From CAVRUZ01 sp963724495 (GTDB lineage Bacteria; Actinomycetota; Actinomycetes; Propionibacteriales; DAIQRJ01): a stretch of DNA of 64,000 bases. The stretch lies in contig CAVRUZ010000005.1 in NCBI GenBank assembly GCA_963724495.1, positions 124,001 to 188,000 of the forward strand, given 5' to 3'. Of the stretch, positions 17,027 through 25,738 are shown piece after piece (within the stretch, counting starts at the first letter, position 1; every line of letters starts with the position of its first letter). The notes under the pieces are model-generated. The model did no database searches, was not told the origin of the DNA, and saw only the letters and a program-made list of their open reading frames with translations. The position numbers and the translations under genes are program-made.

Positions 17027-17903
17027 TCACCTTTGATCGGTCGGCGAGGGGTTCTCTTCGGTGGGTGGCTGACCGCGATCGTCGCCATGGACGTCGTCGT
17101 CGGCGAGGATCCGGTACAGCGCCTTGCGGGTGTCGGCGAGGATCTTGGTCGCCCGGCCCACCTGGTCGGCGGAACCGACCCGCAGCACCTGGTGGACCGC
17201 GCCCATCAGGGCGCCGATCTCTCCCTTGACGTCGAAAGCCTCTTCCTTGACGCTGCCGGCCACCTCGTCCCACGGTGTGCCGAGCTGGTCGCGGTGCTCC
17301 TCGATGTAGGCCAGGCCCTCCTCGGTGAGAGACGCCACGTTCCGGCCCTCGTCCGTGGTGACCTTGATCAGTCCCTCGTCGGCAAGCTGAGACAGGGTCG
17401 GGTAGATCGAACCTGGGCTCGGGCGCCAGACGCCACTGCTGCGTTCGGCCATCTGCTGGATCAGCTGGTAGCCGTGCATCGGCTCCTCGGTGAGCAGGAG
17501 CAGGATGGCCGCGCGAACGTCGCCGCGTGCCCCCCGACGTCCCTGTCGGCCTCGCCGACGTGGTCCGCGTCCGCCGCGGTCACCGCGCTCGCCGAAGTGT
17601 CCGGGGCCGAAGCCACCAGGACCATCCGGGACCGAACCCTGCGCCTGGACCGGCCGGACCGAAGTCCGCGCCTGGACCGGCAGGTCCGAATCCGCCACGT
17701 CGGCCGCGGCCGGAGCCGCGTCGCGGACCGTGACGTTCGGAGTTCCCGCCGTCGGCGGGAGCGCTCCCGGCGTCCATCGTGGCGTCGAAGAAGCGCGGAC
17801 CTGGTTGACCCGGTCCCGCGTTGCCCCTGCGTCCTCGCCGGCCGGGCCGGTGAGGGCGACGACCCGGAGCGAGGTCGTCGTCGAAGTTGTATGCGAATGC
17901 CAT
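17027..17903 (-). pseudogene. PadR-family regulator with Gly/Pro/Arg-rich N-terminus, +1 frameshift
   Basis: A strong AAGGAGG leads into ATG 17903 (MAFAYNFDDDLAPGRR). About 90 residues of Gly-Pro-Arg repeats follow (GFGPAGPGADFGPAGPGAGF). The frame then breaks near 17624-17625. Dropping one base restores GPGGFGPGHFGERGDRG and runs straight into the PadR winged helix: GDVRAAILLLLTEEPMHGYQLIQQMAERSSGVWRPSPGSIYPTLSQL. A C-terminal helical dimerisation part follows. An internal ATG at 17698 would keep the HTH intact, but its first 20 residues are an out-of-frame reading of the repeat. The 12-bp palindrome over its own promoter suggests autoregulation. Confidence 0.78.
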
Positions 17904-17940
17904 GTGAACCTCCTTGGGCTTACTCGTACATGACACAGTA

Positions 17941-17969
17941 ACGATATATCGTCAGTGTATCGGCGTCAA
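17941..17969 (-). promoter_or_regulatory. Promoter with overlapping palindromic operator of the PadR gene
   Basis: On the minus strand TTGACG (17964-17969) and TATCGT (17941-17946) are separated by 17 bases, a good sigma-70-type promoter. The perfect palindrome ACGATATATCGT (17941-17952) covers the -10 box, as expected for a repressor site. It starts at the very end of the upstream PhyH gene and lies 38 bases before the PadR start codon. Autorepression by the PadR protein is inference. Confidence 0.6.
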
Positions 17970-18838
17970 GCCCAGGGATCGAGCCCCAACAGCCGCCGGC
18001 CGAGCGGCGTGAGCTCGGCGGGCTCGGTGCGCTGCTCCTCGATCCCGCGTGGATCACCGGGAAACGCGCTGCCGCCCGGATGGGTGTTGCGCCGCCAGGC
18101 ATCCACCCGATCGAGGCGCGTCTCCTCGTCCGCACGCGCGGGGTTCATGCTGATGTACTGCGCGAGCCGAGGCTTGCTGGAGGTGTTGTGCCCGTTGCCG
18201 TGCAGCAGCTGAGTGGTCCAGATCAGCAGGTCGCCGGCAGCGAGACGCGGGTGGGTGACGGAATAGCCCGTGTAGTCAGGGTTCCGGGAGGCGATCTGCT
18301 CCGGAGACTGGGTCGCGAGGAAGGCCTCGAGGTTCTGGTACGTCTCGGGGATGCACTGGAACCCGCCCATGTCCGGCTCGGTGTCGGTGAGCGCGAGGAC
18401 GCCCTGCACCCGGAACGGGATGTTCGGGTAGTAGCTCATGTCCTCGTCCCAGTGGATCATTCCCCGGTGGTCGTAGTCGGGATGCCGAGTGTCGACCGGG
18501 GGCTTGAGGCCAACCCGGTCGAGGGAAACCGACAGCCGATCCGTGCCGTGAACCGCCCGGAACACGTCGTACACGGCCGGGTGCTGCCGGTTGTCCCACA
18601 TGGATTGGTAGTGGTACATCTCGAGCATCCCGTTGGGTCGGATGATGTCGGGCTGGTACCACGTCTCCGGATCGTCCGGGCTGGCCCCTGAGTGGCTCCA
18701 GACGTCGTCGATCGTCGCCTGCAGGTTCTCCTGCGGCACGACGCCTTGCACGATCACGTACCCGAACGTCTGGATCTGCTCGCGCCACCTGGCCGGGTCC
18801 TGGGTGGTGTAGTCCGGCGTCTTCACCGTTTCGCTCAT
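17966..18838 (-). CDS. Phytanoyl-CoA dioxygenase (PhyH)-family Fe(II)/2-oxoglutarate oxygenase
   Basis: A 290-aa non-haem iron oxygenase. The iron-binding H-x-D is in GMIHWDEDMSYYPN, and the distal His is in LLHGNGHNTS. The 2-oxoglutarate-binding Arg is probably in SKPRLAQYISMNPAR. These enzymes hydroxylate a small substrate while converting 2-oxoglutarate and O2 to succinate and CO2; related bacterial proteins act on varied natural products. The substrate is unknown. Its stop overlaps the promoter of the downstream PadR gene, and a ~110-base gap separates it from nadE upstream. Confidence 0.87.
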   Translation of the reverse strand: MSETVKTPDYTTQDPARWREQIQTFGYVIVQGVVPQENLQATIDDVWSHSGASPDDPETWYQPDIIRPNGMLEMYHYQSMWDNRQHPAVYDVFRAVHGTDRLSVSLDRVGLKPPVDTRHPDYDHRGMIHWDEDMSYYPNIPFRVQGVLALTDTEPDMGGFQCIPETYQNLEAFLATQSPEQIASRNPDYTGYSVTHPRLAAGDLLIWTTQLLHGNGHNTSSKPRLAQYISMNPARADEETRLDRVDAWRRNTHPGGSAFPGDPRGIEEQRTEPAELTPLGRRLLGLDPWA

Positions 18839-18950
18839 CTGGTGTCACTACTCCTGTCGTCGTGCTGAGAACGTGCCACTCGACATCCGATGCGCGTGCT
18901 GCAACGCCGAATCGGCCGTTGGGAGTCACGTTTCCAGCGGTCGGTACCCC

Positions 18951-20687
18951 TCAGCTGTTCTGCTCGCGCCATCGGCTGGTGATCGGCAGCCGCCGGTCCC
19001 GGCCGAACGCGAGCTCGGTGATCTTCGGGCCGGGTGCGAACTGCCGCCGCTTCCACTCTGCCCGGTCGACCATCGAGACCACCTCGTCGACCATCGCCTC
19101 GTCGAAGCCGGCGTCGATGAGTCCGGCCCGCCCCTCCGCACCCTCGACGTAGCGGTCGAGGATGGCGTCGAGCACGTCGTACGGCGGCAGGACGTCCTGG
19201 TCGGTCTGGCCGGGACTGAGCTCCGCTGAGGGCACTTTCGTGATGCTGGCCAGGGGAATCGGTGGCTTCTCCCCCTTGCGCTCCGCTTCGGCGTTGCGCC
19301 ATCGGGCCAGCTCCCACACCACCGTCTTCGGCACGTCCTTGATCGGCGCGAAGCCGCCCACCGCGTCGCCGTAGATCGTCGAGTAGCCCACCGAGACTTC
19401 GCTCTTGTTGCTGTTGGCCAGCACCAGGTGGCCCTCGGCATTGTTCAGGGCCATCCAGATCACGCCGCGAATCCGTGCCTGCAGGTTCTCCGCGGCGATC
19501 CCCTTCAGCGAGAGGCTCTTCTGGAACACGTCGACCATCGGCGCGATCGGGATGACGCGGTAGTCCATGCCGAGATTGGCTGCCAGCTCGGCCGCGTCGT
19601 CCATGCTGCCCTGGCTGGAATAGTCGCTGGGGTTGGAGATTCCGACCACGTTCTCTCCACCGAGGGCGTCGGCGGCGATGGTCGCGACCAGCGTGGAGTC
19701 GATGCCGCCGGAGACACCCAGCAGCACCGACCGGAAGCCGTTCTTGCGCGCGTAGTCGCCGAGACCGAGCTTGACCGCCTCGTACACCTCGCCGATGGGA
19801 TCGAGGCGAGCGGCGTTGGGAGCCGGCACCGGCTCGTAGGCAGGAACCTCGTGGTCGGACAGGACGATGAGCTCGGCGTCCGGCTGTGGCGCCTTCACCG
19901 CACGGACCGGCAGGTCGAGGTCCACCACCAGGACCTCCTCCCGGAACTGCGGGCCGCGGGCGAGGACCTCGCCGGACTCGGAGACGACGATCGAGTCACC
20001 GTCGAAGACCAGTTCGTCTTGTCCACCCACGAGATTCAGGTAGGCCAGCGTGCATCCGGCCTCGGCGGCGCGACGACGGCACAGCGCTAGCCGGGTGTCG
20101 TCCTTGTCCCGTTCGTAGGGTGACCCGTTGATCACCAGCAGGAGTTCCGCACCCGCCGCACTCGCCTCCGCGACCGGACCACCGTCCTGCCACAGGTCCT
20201 CACAGATCGCCAGGGCGACGTCGACCCCGTGGATGCGCACGACGGTCAGACGATCACCCGGGGCGAAGATGCGGAACTCGTCGAAGACCCCGTAGTTGGG
20301 CAGGTGGTGCTTGGCGTAGCGGGCCACGACCTCACCACGGTAGAGAACACCGGCGCGGTTCTGCGGGAGTGGCCGGTTGGGGTCGGCGTCGGCCATTCCC
20401 GCCGCTGCCGTGCCCAGATACCCCACGACGACAGGCAGCTCGCCCAGTCCTGCTTCATCGAGCTCGCGGGCCAGCTCCCGCAGCCGGTGCTGCGACGCCG
20501 CGACGAACGAGCGCCGGAGCGCGAGGTCCTCGACCGGGTAGCCGGTGAGCGACATCTCCGGCGTCGCGAGCAGGTGCGCACCTGCCGCCTGAGCCGTCCT
20601 GGCTGCCTCGAGGATCAGCTGGGAATTGCCCACGAGATCGCCGACGGTCGCGTTCATCTGGGCCAGCGCGAGACGCAGCTGAGGCAT
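18951..20687 (-). CDS. nadE: Glutamine-dependent NAD+ synthetase
   Basis: A 578-aa two-domain enzyme making NAD+ from deamido-NAD+, ATP and glutamine. The N-terminal nitrilase-type glutaminase has the triad Glu in TPEMSLTGYP, Lys in AKHHLPNYGVFDEFR and Cys in LAICEDLWQDGG. The C-terminal synthetase has the pyrophosphatase motif GVSGGIDSTLVATIAADALG and GAVGGFAPIKDVPK-type substrate contacts (here DAVGGFAPIKDVPK). Length and order fit the family fully. It is monocistronic as far as the spacing shows. Confidence 0.95.
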   Translation of the reverse strand: MPQLRLALAQMNATVGDLVGNSQLILEAARTAQAAGAHLLATPEMSLTGYPVEDLALRRSFVAASQHRLRELARELDEAGLGELPVVVGYLGTAAAGMADADPNRPLPQNRAGVLYRGEVVARYAKHHLPNYGVFDEFRIFAPGDRLTVVRIHGVDVALAICEDLWQDGGPVAEASAAGAELLLVINGSPYERDKDDTRLALCRRRAAEAGCTLAYLNLVGGQDELVFDGDSIVVSESGEVLARGPQFREEVLVVDLDLPVRAVKAPQPDAELIVLSDHEVPAYEPVPAPNAARLDPIGEVYEAVKLGLGDYARKNGFRSVLLGVSGGIDSTLVATIAADALGGENVVGISNPSDYSSQGSMDDAAELAANLGMDYRVIPIAPMVDVFQKSLSLKGIAAENLQARIRGVIWMALNNAEGHLVLANSNKSEVSVGYSTIYGDAVGGFAPIKDVPKTVVWELARWRNAEAERKGEKPPIPLASITKVPSAELSPGQTDQDVLPPYDVLDAILDRYVEGAEGRAGLIDAGFDEAMVDEVVSMVDRAEWKRRQFAPGPKITELAFGRDRRLPITSRWREQNS

Positions 20688-20810
20688 GTGGCCAGCCTAT
20701 GGGTGCGGGAAGCGTCCCCGCTCGGGGCCGCCGGTAGGAGGATCGAGGAGTCGTGGCAGCAGTGGTGGTGGCCGGTGGCTCGCACCGGAGTTCCGCCCGG
20801 GAAACCGGAA

Positions 20811-20841
20811 CGGGGCCGCGCGGAGAATCCGCCCGGCCCCG
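20811..20841 (-). terminator. GC-rich hairpin, probable terminator of the small membrane gene
   Basis: CGGGGCCG.GCGGA / TCCGC.CGGCCCCG pair over 14 bases with one mismatch around a GAA loop. It lies 37 bases after the stop of the 48-aa membrane protein gene and before nadE on the same strand. The minus-strand flank TTCCGGTTTCCC is only weakly T-rich, so termination strength is uncertain. Confidence 0.5.
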
Positions 20842-20877
20842 ATCTCAGTTGAGGTACCTGCTTCGTTCTGGTCCGGG

Positions 20878-21024
20878 CTAGAACACCCTGCGCCGGCTGC
20901 CGCCCAGCGGGACGAAGTTCAGGATCAGGCCGACCACGAGCAGGACAAGACCGATCCACAGCAGAACTGACAGTGATTCGACCACCAACCCGAGAACGAC
21001 CAGAATGATGCCGAGAATGACCAT
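20878..21024 (-). CDS. 48-aa two-helix membrane protein (DUF6131-like)
   Basis: A very small gene with a strong AGGAGG four bases before ATG 21024. The product is almost all hydrophobic: MVILGIILVVLGLVVESLSV then LLWIGLVLLVVGLILNFVPL, closing with GGSRRRVF. Two helices with a Val-Pro-Leu-Gly-Gly turn and a basic tail match small conserved actinobacterial membrane proteins (DUF6131-like, from memory). The role is unknown. A GC-rich hairpin follows it. Confidence 0.75.
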   Translation of the reverse strand: MVILGIILVVLGLVVESLSVLLWIGLVLLVVGLILNFVPLGGSRRRVF

Positions 21025-21176
21025 GGTGCCTCCTGTGCCTTTGGCCCCGTCAAACGCAGTTAGTACCCACGCCGTTTTCGGTCAAACAATTGGGCGTCGG
21101 CCGAGACCGGATTGCAACACGACCACACGGTGGAACTGCTGCCCTCCCGTCGAGGAGCCTGGCAGGCTCACTTCGC

Positions 21177-21584
21177 ATGGCCCAGATCGATCTCATCCGT
21201 GAACTCTGCCTGCGCTACCCGATGACCGAGGAACGCCCGAGCCACGGTGAACCTGCCTGGTTCGCCGGCGGGAAGAAGATGTTCGCGATGTTTGCCGACC
21301 ATCATCACGACGACCGCCTGGCCTGCTGGATCTCGGCCTCGCGCGACGATCAGCAGGCGCTGGTGGCCGCTGATCCCCTGCTCTGGTTCGTGCCTCCCTA
21401 CGTCGGGACTCGCGGATGGGTCGGCGTCTTCCTGGACACGGCTGCCACGGGAGCGCCGGGAAGCGCAGGCGACGCCTGGCCGCAGATCGGTGAAGTGATC
21501 ACCGACGGTTGGCGCATCGTGGCCGGCCGCCGGCTGCAGGACCGCTACGACGCCATGCGCCAAGAATCAGAGCTTCGCTCCTAA
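21177..21584 (+). CDS. MmcQ/YjbR-family protein
   Basis: A 135-aa protein of the MmcQ/YjbR (CyaY-like fold) family. Family blocks are ELCLRYPMTEERPSHGEPAWFAGGKKMFAMFADHH at the N-terminus, DPLLWFVPPYVGTRGWVGVFLD in the middle and the C-terminal WPQIGEVITDGWRIVAGRRL. Such proteins are thought to bind DNA or small ligands, but no reaction is established. ATG 21177 is chosen as the first codon in the conserved region. It is monocistronic. Confidence 0.88.
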   Translation: MAQIDLIRELCLRYPMTEERPSHGEPAWFAGGKKMFAMFADHHHDDRLACWISASRDDQQALVAADPLLWFVPPYVGTRGWVGVFLDTAATGAPGSAGDAWPQIGEVITDGWRIVAGRRLQDRYDAMRQESELRS

Positions 21585-21660
21585 AAACCCTCGCTGATGC
21601 GGCATCCCGGGGTGTGATCGTCACTCGGCGTTCATGTGTGCTCACCGTAAGATGCTTCAC

Positions 21661-22680
21661 ATGACAAATACCGAGCGCACGCAGAAGAGCGGGGGCTACC
21701 GCGCGTCTTCGGACTTCGAGCGCGACATGTCCTACCTCACGACGCGCGTCACCAAGGACGGCGCGGACGGGTTCCCCGTCGAGCCGGGCCGCTATCGCCT
21801 GGTGGCCGCTCGGGCCTGTCCGTGGGCACAGCGCACGATCATCGTGCGCCGGTTGCTCGGCCTCGAGGACGCGCTGCCGCTGGCGCTCTGCGGTCCCGTT
21901 CACGACGAGCGCTCGTGGACCTTCGACCTCTACCCCGGGGGCGTCGATCCGGTGCTCGGCATCGAGCGACTGCAGGAGGCCTACTTCAAGCGCGACCCCG
22001 ACTACGCCCATGGGATCACCGTGCCGGCCATCGTGGACACCACCACCGGAGCCGTCGTCACCAACGACTTCCCGCAGATGACGCTCGACCTTGGCAGCGA
22101 ATGGGACGACTACCACCGCGCCGGTGCACCCGACCTCTACCCGGAGGGTCTGCGCCAGGAGATCGACGAGGTGATCGAGCTGGTCTTCGGCGTGAACAAC
22201 GGCGTCTACACCTGCGGCTTCGCCGGTGACCAGGCTGCCTACGACCGCGCGTACAGCGAGCTCTACCGCCGGGTCGACAGGGTCACCGAGCGGCTGACGA
22301 CATCGCGCTACCTGGTGGGCGACACGATCACCGAGGCCGACATCCGGCTGTTCACGACCCTTGTCCGCTGGGACGCGGTCTACCACTCCCACTTCAACTG
22401 CAACCGGGAGAAGCTGACCGAGAACGAGGTGCTCTGGGCTTACGCCCGCGACCTGTTCCAGACGCCCGGATTCGGCGACACCACTGACTTCGAGCAGTGC
22501 AAGCAGCACTACTACGTCGTGCACACCGACATCAATCCCTCCGGCATCGTGCCGAACGGCCCGGAGCTGTCGAGCTGGCTGGAGCCGCACGGCCGCGAGG
22601 CCCTCGGCGGGCGCCCCTTCGGCGACGGAACCCCTCCGGGCCAGGTCCGCGAGAACGAGCAGGTGCCTGCCGTCGCCTGA
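21661..22680 (+). CDS. Xi-class glutathione S-transferase / glutathionyl-hydroquinone reductase-like
   Basis: A 339-aa thioredoxin-fold enzyme. The active-site Cys53 is in RACPWAQRTIIVRRLLGL, the Xi-class hallmark. The C-terminal helical domain includes NNGVYTCGFAGDQAAYDRAY, YLVGDTITEADIRLFTTLVRWD and ADxxLFTTL-type contacts. In Proteobacteria such enzymes reduce glutathionyl-hydroquinones. Actinomycetes use mycothiol instead, so a mycothiol-linked quinone reductase is likely (inference). ATG 21661 is preferred over 21634, since homologues begin close to the SGGYRAS segment. Confidence 0.88.
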   Translation: MTNTERTQKSGGYRASSDFERDMSYLTTRVTKDGADGFPVEPGRYRLVAARACPWAQRTIIVRRLLGLEDALPLALCGPVHDERSWTFDLYPGGVDPVLGIERLQEAYFKRDPDYAHGITVPAIVDTTTGAVVTNDFPQMTLDLGSEWDDYHRAGAPDLYPEGLRQEIDEVIELVFGVNNGVYTCGFAGDQAAYDRAYSELYRRVDRVTERLTTSRYLVGDTITEADIRLFTTLVRWDAVYHSHFNCNREKLTENEVLWAYARDLFQTPGFGDTTDFEQCKQHYYVVHTDINPSGIVPNGPELSSWLEPHGREALGGRPFGDGTPPGQVRENEQVPAVA

Positions 22681-22714
22681 CTGGCGTCAGACGCCGACCC
22701 TGACATGAGGGGCG

Positions 22715-23626
22715 TCAGACGCCCACCGTGAGTGACACGGTCATGCCGGTCAGGTCGCCGGCCACTGTGGCCAACTGGTCGACGCCCTCGTCGTCACCGA
22801 ACACGTTGTCGGACTCCAGGCTGGTCTGGGAGAGGTTCTGCACGCTCTGTTCGTAGCCGTCGGAGGCGAACACCTGCTGGCAGGCGTCCTCCGGCAGGGC
22901 GATCTGCGATGTCTTCACGATCTGCCCCGATCCTGACGTGGCCGAGTCCAGGCTCTCGAACACCTCGAAGTGGATGTGCGGCCAGCGACCGGAGTAGCAG
23001 GCCGGGAAGATCGACTTGAACGTCGCGGTCCCCGAGCTGTCGGTCTCCTGCACCCCGCGCAGATAGTTCTCGTTCTCGGCGCCGCTGGAGTACAGCGAGT
23101 ACCTGCCCTCCCGGTCGCAGTGCCACAGATAGACGGCCGCACCGGCGAGCGGCTGGTCGCTGTCGGCATCGGCGACTCTGAGCTTGATCGTCATGGGGAT
23201 CCCCGCGGCCACGGTGTCGGAGGAGCCGTAGCTCGTGGTGATGTCGGAGCGGACGATCCCGGACTCGGTGAGCACGTCCGGCCCGTTGGATCCGTCGGCG
23301 GGATAGGGCCCGGCGGTCTCGTCCGGTACCTCGTCCACGTCGATCGTCGCCGTGTCGGCGGTCTCCTCAGTGGCGGTCGGGGTGGCCGTCGGTGTGGCCG
23401 TCGGTGTGGTCGCCGGCGGAGATGTGGCCGTACCGGCCGGCTCGTCGGGGTCGGCGGCGCACCCGGCGAGCGCGAACAGGCCGCCCCCGAACAGAGCCAA
23501 CATGCGTCGCCGGTTCACTGTCGCCAGGTCGAAGGCGAGACCCCGGTCGTGCACCGCCCGCACGTAGGACGCGTTGTCCTTGAAGGAGTCAGGGTCGGCG
23601 TAGTCGTCTGGATCGGTAGAGCGCAT
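22715..23626 (-). CDS. Intradiol dioxygenase-like Tat lipoprotein
   Basis: A 303-aa secreted protein. The N-terminal region holds NRRRMLALFGGGLFALAGC, a twin-arginine signal ending in a lipobox, preceded by an unusual ~45-residue cytoplasmic-type stretch. A Thr/Pro/Ala-rich linker follows. The catalytic domain carries PDETAGPYPADGS, AVYLWHCDREGRYSLYSS and YSGRWPHIHFEVF, giving the Tyr and His iron ligands of intradiol dioxygenases. This protocatechuate dioxygenase-like lipoprotein group is common in actinomycetes, but its substrate is unknown. ATG 23626 is chosen because GGGAG precedes it. Confidence 0.85.
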   Translation of the reverse strand: MRSTDPDDYADPDSFKDNASYVRAVHDRGLAFDLATVNRRRMLALFGGGLFALAGCAADPDEPAGTATSPPATTPTATPTATPTATEETADTATIDVDEVPDETAGPYPADGSNGPDVLTESGIVRSDITTSYGSSDTVAAGIPMTIKLRVADADSDQPLAGAAVYLWHCDREGRYSLYSSGAENENYLRGVQETDSSGTATFKSIFPACYSGRWPHIHFEVFESLDSATSGSGQIVKTSQIALPEDACQQVFASDGYEQSVQNLSQTSLESDNVFGDDEGVDQLATVAGDLTGMTVSLTVGV

Positions 23627-23773
23627 GGCTGGTACTCCCTCGTCGTCGCCGGCTGCTCCGGCTGATGGGTCAATCGTGGCGACGCGACCATGGCCGGGCC
23701 TGTGTGAATTCTGTGCGGCCCCTGTGAACGCTGCAGCCACTTCTGTGGTGGTCGTGCCCTCAGCCGCCGGCAG

Positions 23774-25531
23774 TCAGCGCTCCAGACTGCCCTTCAGCCG
23801 CCCCCGGGCTGCGCCCCTAAGCCGCCCCCAGGCTGTGCCCTTCAGCCGCCCCCGGGCGGGGCCGCATCCGCCTCCGGCGGTTCGATGTCGTGCAGCGCGT
23901 TCGCCGTACCCGTCGGCCGGTCGCAGCTCAAGCCAGCGGGTGATGCCGATCTGGCGCAGGAACGGAAGGTCGTGGCTGGCCACGATGAGCGCTCCCGCGT
24001 AGGCGGTGAGGGCATCGGCGAGCTGCGCCACGCTGTCGAGGTCGAGGTTGTTGGTGGGCTCGTCGAGGAGGAGCAGCTGTGGCGCCGGTTGGGCCAGCAG
24101 GAGGGCGGCCAACGTCGCCCGGAACCGTTCGCCGCCGGACAGACTCGCGACGCGCTGCTCGGCGGCCCGCTGGACGAACAGGAACCGAGCCAGGGCGCCA
24201 CGGATCCGGTTCTCGGTCGCATCCGGCGCGAAGCGGGCGACGTTGTCCACGATGCTGAGGCCTTCGTCGAGCACGTCGAGGCGTTGCGGCAGGTACCGGA
24301 CCGGTACCGGGACCCGTACGGCATCCTCCGCCGGCTCCGCGGCCAGCTCGCCCACGATCGTGCGCAGCAGCGTGGTCTTGCCCGAGCCGTTTGCGCCGAC
24401 GAGGGCAATCCGTTCTGGCCCGCGCACCTCCATCGACACCACGTCACCCGTGCGCAGGTACAGGTCCGAGACAGACAAGGCGATTCGCCCGTTCGGGATG
24501 ACGGTGTCCGGCAGGTCGATGCGGATGACGTCGTCATCACGGACCGCGGCCTCAGCCTGCTCCAGCCGTTCCCGCGCCGCGGCCAGCCGCTGTTCGTGCA
24601 CGTCCGCCGACTTACCGGCGGTCTCCTGCGCCGCCCGCCGGCGGGCGTGCGCGACCATCTTGGGCATGCCGCTGGCAGCGGCGCGGCGGCCCTGCTTGTC
24701 GTGCCTGGCCTGCTTGGTCTTCGACTCGGTCAGCTCCCGGCGCTCGCGCCGCACCTCGCCCTCGGCCGCCCGGACCGTCCGCTCGGCCGCCTCCTGCTCC
24801 ACCGCCAGCGCGGACAGGTAGGCCGTCAGTGTGCCGCCGAAGACGCGTACTCCGTCGGGCCGCATGTCGGCCACCTGGTCCACGCGTTCCAGCAGGTCTC
24901 GGTCGTGACTCACCACCAGCAGGCTGCCGCGCCAGGCATCGACGGCTGCATAGAGGCGCCGGCGAGCGCTGAGGTCGAGATTGTTCGTCGGCTCGTCGAG
25001 CAGCAAGACGTCCGGGCCACGCAGCACTTCGGCCGCCAGCCGCAGCAGCATCGCCTCGCCGCCGGACAGCCCACCGATGCTCCGTTCCAGTTCCACGTGG
25101 CCCAGGCCAAGACGGTCGAGCGTGGCGCGTGCCTTCTCGTCGATGTCCCAGTCGTCGCCGATGCGGTCGTAGTCGGCTGTCTCGGTGGACCCGTGCTCCA
25201 CCGCTCGGATCGCAGCCCGGATGGCATCGATGCCGAGCACGTGCTCGACCGATGCGTGGGCGTCGATGCTCAGTTGCTGCGGCAGGTAACCGAGCGAGCC
25301 GGTGATCGACACCGACCCACCCTGGGGTTGCAGGTCACCGGCGATCAGGCGGAGCAGCGTCGACTTGCCGCTGCCGTTGCGGCCGATCAGTCCGGTCCGG
25401 CCGGTCGACAGGGTCATGTCGAGATCGGTGAAGACCGGTGTGCCGTCGGGCCAGGCGAAGGTCAGACCGGTGCAGACGACGGCCGACCGACCCGATGCGG
25501 CCGATCCCTGTTGGCCAGCGAGAACAGACAT
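23774..25531 (-). CDS. ABC-F family ATPase (ribosome-associated)
   Basis: A 585-aa protein with two ABC domains and no membrane part, the ABC-F layout of translation factors and ribosome-protection proteins. Domain 1 has Walker A GRNGSGKSTLL, signature LSGGEAMLL and Walker B LLLDEPTNNLDL. Domain 2 has GANGSGKTTLL, LSGGERFRA and LLLDEPTNNLDLDS. The linker between them is a charged coiled coil (~residues 240-330). The C-terminus ends in three basic 8-residue repeats. The leader region upstream may hold an attenuator, which would fit an antibiotic-induced gene (inference). Confidence 0.92.
   Translation of the reverse strand: MSVLAGQQGSAASGRSAVVCTGLTFAWPDGTPVFTDLDMTLSTGRTGLIGRNGSGKSTLLRLIAGDLQPQGGSVSITGSLGYLPQQLSIDAHASVEHVLGIDAIRAAIRAVEHGSTETADYDRIGDDWDIDEKARATLDRLGLGHVELERSIGGLSGGEAMLLRLAAEVLRGPDVLLLDEPTNNLDLSARRRLYAAVDAWRGSLLVVSHDRDLLERVDQVADMRPDGVRVFGGTLTAYLSALAVEQEAAERTVRAAEGEVRRERRELTESKTKQARHDKQGRRAAASGMPKMVAHARRRAAQETAGKSADVHEQRLAAARERLEQAEAAVRDDDVIRIDLPDTVIPNGRIALSVSDLYLRTGDVVSMEVRGPERIALVGANGSGKTTLLRTIVGELAAEPAEDAVRVPVPVRYLPQRLDVLDEGLSIVDNVARFAPDATENRIRGALARFLFVQRAAEQRVASLSGGERFRATLAALLLAQPAPQLLLLDEPTNNLDLDSVAQLADALTAYAGALIVASHDLPFLRQIGITRWLELRPADGYGERAARHRTAGGGCGPARGRLKGTAWGRLRGAARGRLKGSLER
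23787..23858 (-). repeat. Three tandem 24-bp units inside the ABC-F gene
   Basis: Three consecutive 24-base units (23787-23810, 23811-23834, 23835-23858) share the core AGCCGCCCCC. Being eight codons each they stay in frame and encode ARGRLKGT, AWGRLRGA and ARGRLKGS at the protein's C-terminus. Copy number could vary by slippage. Confidence 0.8.
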
Positions 25532-25543
25532 GAAGAACTCCGA

Positions 25544-25645
25544 GAGGTCGCGGTCACAGCAGCACCCACGTGTGCGTGGGCTGCGGGAACGGGGAACGAC
25601 CTCAGATGTTCAACGCGGACTTCACTCCTCGGTAGGGGAACGACC
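25544..25645 (-). promoter_or_regulatory. Candidate attenuator leader of the ABC-F gene
   Basis: Between the start codon and position 25645 there is a nested hairpin: outer arms GAGGTCG/CGACCTC (25544-25550, 25597-25603) next to the CGGAG ribosome site, and inner CCCACG-TGTG-CGTGGG (25565-25580). GGGGAACGACC occurs twice (25591-25601 and 25635-25645), which allows alternative pairing. A 7-codon frame (GTG at 25625, MKSALNI) sits between the repeats, although GAGGAG lies almost on its start codon. This architecture fits antibiotic-sensing leaders, but it is inference only. Confidence 0.4.
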
Positions 25646-25738
25646 AGTCTAGAGAGCCGCGATCAGGTGGGGCAAAGCCGTAAGCACCACCCCGGATCAC
25701 GCAGGCGCAGCCGGCCGGTCTCCTGCTCCTCGCGAGGC

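Noticed and set aside
15721..17903. Programmed +1 frameshifting in GH172 and PadR genes
   Set aside because: There is no shared slippery sequence or stop-codon context, and unrelated families show the same defect, so sequence error or mutation is simpler.
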